A stretch of 64,000 bases of DNA from an uncultured Bryobacteraceae bacterium. Its GTDB lineage: Bacteria; Acidobacteriota; Terriglobia; Bryobacterales; Bryobacteraceae. Below the pieces are notes generated by a model, which saw only the letters and a program-made list of their open reading frames with translations, ran no database searches and was not told the DNA's origin. Numbering within the stretch: position 1 is the stretch's first letter; every line of letters starts with the position of its first letter. Position numbers and translations under genes: made by a program. The stretch covers positions 372,001-436,000 of the forward strand of contig CALDSU010000008.1 in NCBI GenBank assembly GCA_937924525.1, given 5' to 3'. Positions 51,640 to 61,363 of the stretch are shown here, in pieces.

Positions 51640-52436
51640 GCGCACCATTTTTCGATTTGAGCGGACGGGTGGCCCTGGTGACGGGGGCCAGCCGCGGCTT
51701 GGGGCAATATTTTGGGCGGGCCTTGGCGCGCGCCGGCGCCGATCTGATTATCACGAGCCGCAGACTGGCCGATCTGACGCCGTTCCAACGCGAGATCGAA
51801 GCCTTGGGGCGGCGCGCCGTGCCGCTGGAACTGGACGTCCGGGACTACGGCAGCATCCAGCGCCTCGGCGAGGCGGCGCCCGAAGCTTACGGCCGCATCG
51901 ACATCCTGGTGAACAACGCCGGCTGCAACGTGCGCAAGCCCGCGCTGGAGGTGAGCTGGGACGACTGGAACCTGGTGGTGGAGACGAACCTGCGCGGCAC
52001 CTTCTTCGTGTCGCAGGCCATCGCCCGGCACATGATTCCCCGCCGCTACGGTCGGATCATCAACATCGGCTCGGTGACCTGCGTGTTCGGCTACGCGGGA
52101 TTGGGGCCCTACACCGCCAGCCGGGGCGGAGTCAAGCAGCTCACCATGAGCCTGGCCGACGACTGGGGACCGCACGGCATCACCGTGAACTGCCTGGCGC
52201 CGGGCTGGTTCAAGACCGCGCAAACCGCGGTCCTCTATGAGAACCAGGAATGGCTCGCCTATATCTGCGACCGCATCCCGCTGAAGCGCCCCGGCGCGCC
52301 GAACGACCTGGACGGCGCGGTGGTGTTCCTCGCCTCCGAGGAGAGCCGGTATATCACCGGACAGACGCTCTTGGTCGACGGCGGCATCTCGACGGGCGCC
52401 ACCAAGGCTACGATTCAGAAGAAGCCGACGGCATGA
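51636..52436 (+). CDS. SDR family oxidoreductase (gluconate 5-dehydrogenase-like)
   Basis: FDLSGRVALVTGASRGLGQYFGRALA, ILVNNAGCN, YTASRGGVKQLTMSLADDW; 4-nt overlap with preceding gene. Confidence 0.94.
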   Translation: MSAPFFDLSGRVALVTGASRGLGQYFGRALARAGADLIITSRRLADLTPFQREIEALGRRAVPLELDVRDYGSIQRLGEAAPEAYGRIDILVNNAGCNVRKPALEVSWDDWNLVVETNLRGTFFVSQAIARHMIPRRYGRIINIGSVTCVFGYAGLGPYTASRGGVKQLTMSLADDWGPHGITVNCLAPGWFKTAQTAVLYENQEWLAYICDRIPLKRPGAPNDLDGAVVFLASEESRYITGQTLLVDGGISTGATKATIQKKPTA

Positions 52437-52451
52437 TATCCTCGGTGGCCG

Positions 52452-52880
52452 ATGACAGCCCGGCTCTTCTTACAGTACGCCGCGGTGGCGGCGGTTTCGG
52501 CTCTGGGAGGATGGTGGATGCACAGCGAGACGGCAGCGGCGGCGTCCCCGCGCGTTTTTGAACTACGTACGTACACCGCTCATGAGGGCAAGCTCGAGGC
52601 GCTGCACGCGCGCTTCCGCAACCACACGGTGAAGCTCTTTGAGAAACACGGCATGCAGAACATCGGGTACTGGGTCCCGCGGGACGCCCCCGGCAAGACC
52701 AACACGCTGATTTACATCGTTTCTCACGCCAGCAGGGAGCAGGCCCGGATGAACTGGGATGCGTTCCGCAACGATCCGGCCTGGATCCGGGCGCGCGACG
52801 AATCGGAAAGAAACGGCAAGCTGGTCGAGAAGGTCGAGTCCGTGTTCATGGACGCGGTGGACTATTCTCCGATGAAGTAG
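52452..52880 (+). CDS. NIPSNAP family protein
   Basis: FELRTYTAHEGKLEALHARFRNHTVKLFEKHGMQNIGYWVP ... LIYIVSHASREQARMNWDAFRNDP. Confidence 0.92.
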   Translation: MTARLFLQYAAVAAVSALGGWWMHSETAAAASPRVFELRTYTAHEGKLEALHARFRNHTVKLFEKHGMQNIGYWVPRDAPGKTNTLIYIVSHASREQARMNWDAFRNDPAWIRARDESERNGKLVEKVESVFMDAVDYSPMK

Positions 52881-52925
52881 AGCGGTCCGCGCGGGCGCGT
52901 TAGAATAGAGGCGCCCAAATCCTGG

Positions 52926-55415
52926 ATGTGTGAACGACTGGCTCGCGGAATCCTGCTGTTGGGGCTGGTGGGGCTGCCGCTGCGCGCCGCTGGAGCGGTC
53001 ACCGGGAAGGTGACCGATGAGAACGGCGTCGCGGTAGCGGCCGCGCGCGTCCAGTTGCGCGCCGCGGACGGGTATCGCGTCACCGCGGTTTCGGACCTGA
53101 CCGGCCATTTCCGCGTGGAAGCGCCCGTCCCGGGCCGTTACCAGGTGCGCTGCGAGCGGGACGGGTTCTTTCGGCTGGATACGACCGTGGACCTGAGCGA
53201 GGCCGAGCCTGGCCTTACCCTGGTCCTCAACCATTTGGAAGACCTGGTGCAGAAGGTGGATGTAGCCTACTCGGCGCCAGAGGTAGACCCGCAACAGATC
53301 AGCGAGAAGAAGCAACTCAACAATCTCCAGATGCTGGAAGTGCCCTACCCGGCGTCGCAGGATTTCCGCAACGCCCTGCCCATGCTGCCCGGCGTGGTGC
53401 AAGACACGGCGGGCCGGCTGCACTTCAACGGGGGCGGCGCGGACCAGACCAACTTCACGCTGGACGGGTTCAATCTGACCGATCCGGTGACCGGCCGGCT
53501 GGAAGCGCGCATCAACGTGGAGACCGTGCGGGCGGTCGAGTACGAAGGCAGCGGGTTCACCGCGGATAAGGGACGCGGGTCGGCCGGTTTCGTGGACCTG
53601 AAGACCGCCATGGGCGACGACCAGTGGCGCGTCGGCGCCACCAACTTTGTGCCGAGCTTTTCCGCCCTGGGCGGCTGGCATTGGAGCAAATGGACGCCGC
53701 GTTTTCAGTTCTCCGGCCCATTGCGGAAAGGGCGGGTGTGGTTTCACAACGGCTTCGACGCTTTCTACGACGTCGACACCGTGCCGGAACTGCCGCGGCA
53801 GGAGAATCGCAGCCGCGCGTTGTCCTCGAACAACCTCACCCGGGTACAGGCGAATGTGACCTCCGCCAACATTCTGACCGCGAGCGTGCTGTACAACCTG
53901 GTGCGCGACAGCCGGCGGGGATTGTCGTTTCTCGAACCGGCGGAAACCACCACCAACCGCCGCCAGAACCTGTGGTTCGCTTCTTTGAAGGATCAGCACA
54001 CCTTCCGGCGCGGCGCGATCGTCGAGTTCGGCTTCGCCGGCACCCGGATCAGCGAGCGGCAGAATCCTTTGGGGCGGCAGCCGTTCGAGATTCTGCCCTG
54101 GGGCCGGCGCGGCAACTACTTCGTGGACGTGACGCGCGACGTGGACCGCCAGCAGTGGATCGCCAAGACCTACCTGCCCGCCCTCCGCTCGCCGTGGGGC
54201 GCCCACCAGTTTCAGTTCGGCGTGGACTTACAACGCACCGCGTATTGGCAACGGGCGGACCGGCACACGTACCGGATTCTGCGCAATGACGAGAGCGTGG
54301 CCCGCGAGGTATCCTTCGCGGGCGCGGGCCGCGCCGCCCGGCGCAACTTCGAGTTCACCGAGTATGTGTCGGACCGCTGGACGCCGCGCGACGGACTGCT
54401 GCTCGACGTGGGACTCCGTCTCGATTGGGATCAGGTGGTGCGCAACGTGCTCACCTCGCCCCGGCTCGGCGTCTCGTGGGCCCCGGCGTGGCTGGGCGGC
54501 GCCAAGGTGGCAGCCGCCGTGGGCGTGTTTCATGACGCGCTCAGCCTGCCGCTGATCAGCCGGCACCAGGACCAGGTGGCGGTTTCGACCTTCCTTGCTC
54601 CGGACGGCCTGGTCCGGCGCGGTCCGGTTGAAACGGCATTCCTGGTGGAAGAGCAATTCCTGCGCGTGCCTCGCTACCGGACCGTCAGCGCCAGCCTCGA
54701 GCGCCCGTTGCCTGGCGGTCTGCTCGGCAAAGCGACTTATTTGCGGAGGAGCGGCAATCGGGGGCTGACTTTCTTTTCCGAACTGGTGGACCTTCAGGGT
54801 CCCGAAGCGTCCCGCGTCCGGCAGGTGGAAAATTATTATCTGCGCAACTGGCGCCGCGACCGGTACGACGCCCTGGAGCTTACCGTGCGGCGCTCGTTCG
54901 GGGGCGCCTTTCAGTGGCACGGAAGCTACGTGTGGTCCCACGCCCGTTCGAACGCCGTCATCGATTTCAGCCTGGAGAACTCGATTTTCGCCGAGCAGAG
55001 CGGGGGGCCGTTTCCCTGGGATACGCCCCATCGCTTCGTCACCTGGGGTTGGGCGCCGCTGCCGGAGCGCCGGCTGGCTCCGTGCCTGCGCTTTCTTACA
55101 CGCGACACCAATGCTTCCTACCTGATCGAATACCGCACCGGCTTCCCGTTCAGCGCCGTCAACGAAGAGGGTTTCCTCGCCGGCCGGCCGAACGAATGGC
55201 GGCTGCCGGGCTATTTCAACATCAACCTGCACTTGGAACGGAGGTTCCGGTTCTGGCATTACCTGCTGGCGTGGCGGGTAGGGTTGAACAACCTGACCAA
55301 TCATGGCAATCCGAACGTGGTCAACAACAACATTGACTCACCGGACTTCCTGGCGTTTGGACGCGGTCAACCCCGGGCGGTGCAGGTGCGGCTGCGCTTT
55401 CTCGGGAAGAAATAA
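52926..55415 (+). CDS. TonB-dependent receptor with carboxypeptidase-regulatory-like N-terminus
   Basis: GAVTGKVTDENGVAVAAARVQL; QDFRNALPMLPGVVQDTAGRLHFNGGGADQTNFTLDGFNLTDPVTG; barrel strands, C-terminal RLRFLGKK. Confidence 0.92.
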   Translation: MCERLARGILLLGLVGLPLRAAGAVTGKVTDENGVAVAAARVQLRAADGYRVTAVSDLTGHFRVEAPVPGRYQVRCERDGFFRLDTTVDLSEAEPGLTLVLNHLEDLVQKVDVAYSAPEVDPQQISEKKQLNNLQMLEVPYPASQDFRNALPMLPGVVQDTAGRLHFNGGGADQTNFTLDGFNLTDPVTGRLEARINVETVRAVEYEGSGFTADKGRGSAGFVDLKTAMGDDQWRVGATNFVPSFSALGGWHWSKWTPRFQFSGPLRKGRVWFHNGFDAFYDVDTVPELPRQENRSRALSSNNLTRVQANVTSANILTASVLYNLVRDSRRGLSFLEPAETTTNRRQNLWFASLKDQHTFRRGAIVEFGFAGTRISERQNPLGRQPFEILPWGRRGNYFVDVTRDVDRQQWIAKTYLPALRSPWGAHQFQFGVDLQRTAYWQRADRHTYRILRNDESVAREVSFAGAGRAARRNFEFTEYVSDRWTPRDGLLLDVGLRLDWDQVVRNVLTSPRLGVSWAPAWLGGAKVAAAVGVFHDALSLPLISRHQDQVAVSTFLAPDGLVRRGPVETAFLVEEQFLRVPRYRTVSASLERPLPGGLLGKATYLRRSGNRGLTFFSELVDLQGPEASRVRQVENYYLRNWRRDRYDALELTVRRSFGGAFQWHGSYVWSHARSNAVIDFSLENSIFAEQSGGPFPWDTPHRFVTWGWAPLPERRLAPCLRFLTRDTNASYLIEYRTGFPFSAVNEEGFLAGRPNEWRLPGYFNINLHLERRFRFWHYLLAWRVGLNNLTNHGNPNVVNNNIDSPDFLAFGRGQPRAVQVRLRFLGKK

Positions 55416-55442
55416 CCGCAGGCGACGTCCTATGATAACGGG

Positions 55443-56687
55443 ATGCGTTTGTGGATGGCTTTGCTGGTGGCGGCCGGCGTCCAGGCGGCTGTGCCCTCTT
55501 CCTTCGACGCCTTGTGGCGTCTGACCCGCTCCCCTTCCCGGGCGCTGGCTGCCGCGCTTGAGTCCTGGTTTTGCGAGTCCGACCTGCGCGAGGGCAAGGC
55601 GTGGGCCAGCCAGGGATCGAACTTCGTTTGGGCGCTCGAATGCGAGCGGGAGCCGCAACTGGTGGTGGACGAACAGGCGCCCCGCAAGATGCGGCGGATC
55701 CCCGGGACGCATCTGTGGTATGCAACCGGCCAATTGCAGACCGGGCGCGTGCACGCGTTCGAGTACCGGATCGAGGGAAAACCGTTCGGCGGCAAGGCGG
55801 ATGTGCCGGCCTTTGGTCCTTACTCCTACCTGAAGCCGGGTGCGGCGCCGGGCAGACTCTCGAAAAAGTTCACCCACCGCAGCCAAGTCTATCCGGATAT
55901 GGAGTGCTCTTATTGGGTTTACGCGCCAGCCGCCTACGACGGCGCGCAGCCCGCGGCGGTCATGATCTGGCAGGATGGCGAGGTGCTGGTCCCGCGCGAA
56001 CTGCCCTCGCGCGCGCAGATTGTCTTTGACAACCTGACCCACGAAGGGAAGATCCCCGTGATGGTCCACATTTTGATCTCGCCCGGCCTGGTGGGAGGCC
56101 GCCGGATTCGCTCAGAGCAATATGACGAGGTGTCGGACCGGTACGCGCGTTTTCTGCTCGAGGAGATTCTCCCGGCGGTAGGGGCCGGCTATCGTCTGCG
56201 AACGGACGGATACTCCCGGGCGCTGGCGGGGGATTCGTCGGGCGGAATCTGCGCCTTCAATGCCGCGTGGCACCGGCCCGAAGAATTCAGCCGCGTCCTG
56301 TCGCGGATTGGCAGTTTCACGAGCATTCAATGGAAACCCGGCAGGATGGACGGAGGCAATATCTATCCCTTCTGGGTCCGCAAGGCCCCGCGCAAGAATC
56401 TGCGGGTCTGGCTCCAGGATGGCGCGGGGGATCTGGAAAACGAGCACGGCAGTTGGCCCGCCCAGAATCTGGCGATGGCCAATGCGCTGAAGCTGATGGA
56501 GTATGACTTCCACTTTAGTTGGGGCGAAGGCGGACATAGCCGCAACAGCGGACATGTGGAACTGGCTGAGGAGATGGTCTGGCTGTGGCGGGACTATAAC
56601 CCCGCCCGCACCGGGCAGGAGTTCCGGATGGATCCGGCCGAACGCGGCCGGCCGTTCTACCGGATCAGGGGATTAAACCGGAAGTGA
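55443..56687 (+). CDS. enterochelin esterase-like alpha/beta hydrolase
   Basis: AAVMIWQDGEVLV, ALAGDSSGGICAFNAAWHRPEEFSRVLSRIGSF, HSRNSGHVELAEEMVWLWRDY. Confidence 0.88.
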   Translation: MRLWMALLVAAGVQAAVPSSFDALWRLTRSPSRALAAALESWFCESDLREGKAWASQGSNFVWALECEREPQLVVDEQAPRKMRRIPGTHLWYATGQLQTGRVHAFEYRIEGKPFGGKADVPAFGPYSYLKPGAAPGRLSKKFTHRSQVYPDMECSYWVYAPAAYDGAQPAAVMIWQDGEVLVPRELPSRAQIVFDNLTHEGKIPVMVHILISPGLVGGRRIRSEQYDEVSDRYARFLLEEILPAVGAGYRLRTDGYSRALAGDSSGGICAFNAAWHRPEEFSRVLSRIGSFTSIQWKPGRMDGGNIYPFWVRKAPRKNLRVWLQDGAGDLENEHGSWPAQNLAMANALKLMEYDFHFSWGEGGHSRNSGHVELAEEMVWLWRDYNPARTGQEFRMDPAERGRPFYRIRGLNRK

Positions 56688-56955
56688 CGGGCCCGCCACA
56701 CCTGTGCGAAGGCGCGCACAGCCGCTCGCCGATGCCGGCGGAAGGCCTGGCCGGCGCCTGCCGGGTCCCGCCTTCAAGCGAATCAATCAGTTTCCGGGCG
56801 ACGCCCCCATGGTCTAAGCGCGATCCCTCAGACCGCCGAGATTCAGCTAGAATGGAAAATTACGTGCTTCACCGTCCGGCGGAGTCCAGAGAAATCTCTT
56901 GCGGGGCCACGTCCTCTTCAAACCAGCGCGGAACGGGAAAGGAATCAGGTATCGG

Positions 56956-59922
56956 ATGGGTTGGTGTGGGCGCCTAAGCCTGCTGATCGTGTGGGTTTCA
57001 CTGGTCGTTGGGGCTTCGTTCGCGCAACAGCCGCAGAGCGCCCCGGGCGGTGGGCAGGGACAAGCGCCGCCGCCGAAGCCCGCGCCCCCGAAGGCGCCGA
57101 GTCCGTTTGAAAATGTGCCCGATTCGGTTGCCCCGGAGGCGCAGCCGGCCCCGGCCCCCAAACCGGTCCCCGGGCAGAAACCCGTCTTTGAGACTCCGGA
57201 GACGGCGGTGGAGCCTGCCAAGCCCGTCTCCAATCTGATTGAGGCGATCGAATTTCGCGGCGCGCGCCGCGTCCCGCAGGACACGCTCCGGGCGCTGATT
57301 TTCACCAAGAAGGGCGACACGTTTGATGCGGAAGCGTTGCGGAGGGACTTCATGGCCCTCTGGAACACCGGCCGCTTCGATGACATCACCCTGGAGACCG
57401 AGCAGGGCCCCGCCGGCCTGATCGTGCGTTTTCTGCTGGCGGAACGCCGCGTCGTCCGCACGATTAAGTACGAGGGCATCAAGTCGGTCACGGTTTCCGA
57501 GATTCTGGACCGCTTCAAGGAGCGGAAAGTGGGTCTTTCGGTGGAATCGCAGTACGACCCCGCCAAGGTGCAGCGGGCGGCCGTCGTGCTGCGGGAGTTC
57601 CTGGCCGAGCGCGGGCGGCAATACGCCCAAGTGGAGCCGGACATCCGCCAGATTCCACCGTCCTCGCTCTCGGTTACCTTCAACGTGCAGGAAGGGCCGA
57701 AGGTAAAGGTCGGCAAGCTGGACATCACCGGCAACCGGGTCTTGAAGGACCGCGTGGCCATCCGGTCGATGAAGGCGCTGCGGCCCATCGGCATCCCCCG
57801 CTCCATTCTGCTGGAGAACATCTTCGCCAAGACGTACGACTCGACCAAACTCGAAGTGGATAAAGAGTTCCTGCGCGAAGCGTACCGCGAGCGCGGCTAC
57901 TTTCTGGCCAAGGTGCTTGACCATGACGTAAAGATCCGCGACGTGGGCGGCGGGAAGTTCCGCGTACCCCTGTTCTACATGAACAAGCCCGGCAAGCGGG
58001 CGGACATCACCATTCCGGTGGAAGAAGGCGATCAGTATCGCCTGAGCAAGATCAACTTTGTGGGCGTGAAGTTCTTCCGCACGCCCGAGTCGCTGATGCG
58101 GCCGCTGTTTCAGATGGGCGAAGGAGACGTGTTCTCGACGGGAAAGCTGCGCAAGGGGTTCGAGAACATGCGCAAGCTCTACGGCGAGTTCGGCTATATC
58201 GACGCGGTCATCGAGCCTGCGTTCGATTTCCCCGAGCCTGGCAAGATCGACCTGACGCTGACCGCCGAAGAGGGCAAGCAGTTCTTCGTCCGCCGGATCG
58301 ATTTCGCCGGCAACACCACCACGCGCGACAAGGTGATCCGGCGCGAACTGCTGCTCGACGAAGGCGATATGTACAACACCCGGTTGTGGGAGCTGAGCAT
58401 CCTGCGCCTCAACCAGCTTGGCTACTTCGAGGTGTTGAAGGAGAACGAAGCCACCGACCTCAAGCGCAACCCGCAATCGAACACCGTGGACATCACGCTG
58501 AAGGTGAAGGAGCGCGGCAAGAATTCGATCGGGCTGACGGGCGGCGTCTCGGGAATCGCCGGCAGCTTCATGGGATTCAATTACTCCACCAACAACTTCC
58601 TGGGGCTCGGCGAAACGTTGTCCATCGACTCGCAAATCGGCGCCCGGATCCAGGATGTCAGCTTCGGCTTCACCGAACCATATTTCCTCGACCGCCCGCT
58701 GCAGTTGGGCTTCGTGGTCTACATGCGGCGGTTCAACTTCGACCAGGCGCGCGAAGTTTCGCTGCTGACCGGCCGCAACTACATTCCGCTGTTCGAACAG
58801 TTCGGCCGGGACAACCTGCTGAACTATACCCAGAACGGCAAGGGGTTCTCCGTTTCGGCCAGCTATCCGCTGCGGCGGAGTTTCGCGCGGGTGGGCATTA
58901 CCTACGGCTATGACCGGTCAAACATCGCGGTCGACAGCACGGCCTCCCGGCAGTACTTCGAATTCATCAACTTTCAGGGCATTGGGGGTCCGAACTCTCT
59001 GCAAGGCATCAAGACGAGCCGCGTGGTGCCGTCCTACTCGTACAACACGGTCAATCATCCGATTAATCCGACCGCCGGCAAGGCGCTGTTTATCTCGACG
59101 GAATTCGCGGGCAGCTTCCTGGGCGGCAACGTCAACTCGATCCGCCCCGTGGTGGACGCGCGTTATTTCCGGCCTTCGCCGTGGAGCCGCAAACACGTGC
59201 TGGCCGCGCACGGCATGTTCTCGTTTCTGAGCGGCTACGGAGGCAAGGTGGCGCCGCCGTTTGCGCGGACCTACATCGGCGGCGAACAGGACATTCGCGG
59301 CTTTGACATTTGGGGGATCAGCCCGATTGCGTGGGTAGCGAGTGAAGCGACGGTGCCCATTTTGAACGCGGACAACTCCGCCCGGCTCGAGAAGCTCATT
59401 GACGAGAACGGCCAGGAGTTTTTTGTGCCGGCCAGCCAGCGCATTCCGATTTACCAGTTCACTTATGCCGGCGGCGACACGCAAATGGTCGGCAATTTTG
59501 AGTACCGCATTCCGATTGTCGGCCCGGTGAATGTCGCCCTCTTTTTCGACGTGGGCGCGAACAAGGTGCTGCGGAAGGACCAGCTTCGGATGAACGACTT
59601 CCGGGTGGACGAGTTGAATGCCTTGTATCCCCAGGCGGGTTTTGACGGCCGGGCTTTCATCGCGCCGGGCACGGAGAAGGTACGCGCTTCGACGGGTGTC
59701 GAGTTCCAGGTGCTGCTGCCCGTGGTGAACGCGCCGTTTCGCCTGTACTGGGCGTACAACCCGATGATCCTGCGGGACTTTCTCCAACCCCCCATCGTGG
59801 CGGACCGGTCGTTCTTCCCCAACCAGCAGACCTTTGTGAACAGTATCGCCCAGTTCGGTCGGGCCTACCCCTGGTTTGAGCGGCGGCGGACGTTCCGCTT
59901 CACGATCGGGCGCACGTTCTAG
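56956..59922 (+). CDS. bamA: outer membrane protein assembly factor BamA
   Basis: Tandem POTRA units; GVSGIAGSFMGFNYSTNNFLGLGETLSI; YIGGEQDIRGFDIWGISP; start uncertain (ORF from 56899). Confidence 0.94.
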   Translation: MGWCGRLSLLIVWVSLVVGASFAQQPQSAPGGGQGQAPPPKPAPPKAPSPFENVPDSVAPEAQPAPAPKPVPGQKPVFETPETAVEPAKPVSNLIEAIEFRGARRVPQDTLRALIFTKKGDTFDAEALRRDFMALWNTGRFDDITLETEQGPAGLIVRFLLAERRVVRTIKYEGIKSVTVSEILDRFKERKVGLSVESQYDPAKVQRAAVVLREFLAERGRQYAQVEPDIRQIPPSSLSVTFNVQEGPKVKVGKLDITGNRVLKDRVAIRSMKALRPIGIPRSILLENIFAKTYDSTKLEVDKEFLREAYRERGYFLAKVLDHDVKIRDVGGGKFRVPLFYMNKPGKRADITIPVEEGDQYRLSKINFVGVKFFRTPESLMRPLFQMGEGDVFSTGKLRKGFENMRKLYGEFGYIDAVIEPAFDFPEPGKIDLTLTAEEGKQFFVRRIDFAGNTTTRDKVIRRELLLDEGDMYNTRLWELSILRLNQLGYFEVLKENEATDLKRNPQSNTVDITLKVKERGKNSIGLTGGVSGIAGSFMGFNYSTNNFLGLGETLSIDSQIGARIQDVSFGFTEPYFLDRPLQLGFVVYMRRFNFDQAREVSLLTGRNYIPLFEQFGRDNLLNYTQNGKGFSVSASYPLRRSFARVGITYGYDRSNIAVDSTASRQYFEFINFQGIGGPNSLQGIKTSRVVPSYSYNTVNHPINPTAGKALFISTEFAGSFLGGNVNSIRPVVDARYFRPSPWSRKHVLAAHGMFSFLSGYGGKVAPPFARTYIGGEQDIRGFDIWGISPIAWVASEATVPILNADNSARLEKLIDENGQEFFVPASQRIPIYQFTYAGGDTQMVGNFEYRIPIVGPVNVALFFDVGANKVLRKDQLRMNDFRVDELNALYPQAGFDGRAFIAPGTEKVRASTGVEFQVLLPVVNAPFRLYWAYNPMILRDFLQPPIVADRSFFPNQQTFVNSIAQFGRAYPWFERRRTFRFTIGRTF

Positions 59923-59965
59923 TTCCTCGTGTGAGAAACTATCAGGAAGGAGTTAAACGGAACCA

Positions 59966-60577
59966 ATGAGACTTGCTGCGCAGCCGGCCGGCTTGCGTGC
60001 GGCCCTGGTGTTGTTTGGAGCCGCCGCGGCCTGGGGCCAGGCGCCGCCGGCCAAGGTCGGCATCATCAACATTCAGGAAGCGATCATTCGCACCAAGGAC
60101 GGCCAAAAGGCGGCCAACGATCTCCAGGGCAAGTTCCAGCCCAAGAAGAACGAGATCGACAAAATGAACAGCGAGATCGAGCAGTTGCGCTCCCAGTTGA
60201 GCCGCGGCGCCAACACCATGAGCGAAGAGCAAAAACAGAAGCTCATGCGGGAGATCGACGCCAAAACGAAATCCTTGCAGCGGGAGACGGAAGACGCGCA
60301 GGCGGAGCTGGACCAGGAGCAGCAGCGGATCATGGGCGAACTCGGCCAGCGCATTATGGCGGTGATCGACAAGTACGCGCAGGACAACGGGTATACGTTG
60401 ATTCTGGACGTGAGTTCGCAACAGAGCCCCGTGCTGTATGCTTCCAACTCGATCAATATCACGGACGAAGTCATTAAACTGTATGACCAGAACTCGCCCG
60501 GTCCGGTGAGTTCCCCGTCGGCGCCTGCGGCGGCGCCGAAGCCCTCGCCCGCCAAGAAGCCTGCGGCGGCGAAATAG
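59966..60577 (+). CDS. OmpH/Skp family periplasmic chaperone
   Basis: KVGIINIQEAIIRTKDGQKAANDLQGKFQPKKNEIDKMNSEIEQL; coiled coil; GYTLILDVSSQQSPVLYAS. Confidence 0.93.
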   Translation: MRLAAQPAGLRAALVLFGAAAAWGQAPPAKVGIINIQEAIIRTKDGQKAANDLQGKFQPKKNEIDKMNSEIEQLRSQLSRGANTMSEEQKQKLMREIDAKTKSLQRETEDAQAELDQEQQRIMGELGQRIMAVIDKYAQDNGYTLILDVSSQQSPVLYASNSINITDEVIKLYDQNSPGPVSSPSAPAAAPKPSPAKKPAAAK

Positions 60578-60654
60578 CCGCCCACGGCGGAAACTCCGCA
60601 TCGCCGCCGCGCGTCGATCACCGCGTAAGCTAAACTAAAAGCGCGGAGGTCGGC

Positions 60655-61305
60655 ATGCGTTTGCTGTTTGTGTTTGCGGCCGGAGCGATGGTGGCGTTTG
60701 GTCAAGGGGTTCGCGCGGGATCCAACGGGCACGGGTTCGGGAACGTGGTGTTTCCGGGCACGGGTGGGCCTCCCGGACGGCACGCACCCCTGACTCCCGG
60801 CGTGCGGTCGACCTTCGCGGACCGGTTAGGTTCCACCGTGAGCGGGTATCCCGGCTACACCGGGCGGAGGGGCTGGGGTCCGGCCCGGCCGGTGTTCGTT
60901 GTTCCGTGGGCGTTTCCGACGTACTACCCGCCCGCGCAGCCGAACGTGGTCGTCCTCCCGCAGGCGCAGCCCGGCCCCCAGGTGATTATCAACCAGAACT
61001 TCACCCCGGAGGTGGCGCGGCCCGTCGTGAAGGAATACGCCAGCGACGACGGGGTGCGCATTTACGAAGTGCCGCCGCGCGCCGCCGCCCAGCCGACGGA
61101 GCCACCCGCCGGCGAAAAGCGGCCCTTCCTGCTGGCCATGAAGGATAGCAGCGTGTACGTGGCGTTTACCTACTGGCTGGAGAAAGACACGCTGCACTAC
61201 GTGACCATGCAGGGCGCGCACAACCAGGTGACGCTCGACCGGGTGGACCGCGAGATGACCCTGCGGCTGAACCGCGAACGGGGTGTGGACGTCAAGCTGC
61301 CCTGA
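60655..61305 (+). CDS. secreted hypothetical protein
   Basis: Signal peptide, Gly/Pro-rich N-terminal half, C-terminal PFLLAMKDSSVYVAFTYWLEKDTLHYVTMQGAHNQVTLDRVDREMTLRLN. Confidence 0.75.
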   Translation: MRLLFVFAAGAMVAFGQGVRAGSNGHGFGNVVFPGTGGPPGRHAPLTPGVRSTFADRLGSTVSGYPGYTGRRGWGPARPVFVVPWAFPTYYPPAQPNVVVLPQAQPGPQVIINQNFTPEVARPVVKEYASDDGVRIYEVPPRAAAQPTEPPAGEKRPFLLAMKDSSVYVAFTYWLEKDTLHYVTMQGAHNQVTLDRVDREMTLRLNRERGVDVKLP

Positions 61306-61363
61306 CCGCCCGCCGCCAGAAGCGGCCCGCGCGCAACTCCGCTCGGAGGGCGGCGGTCCGCAT

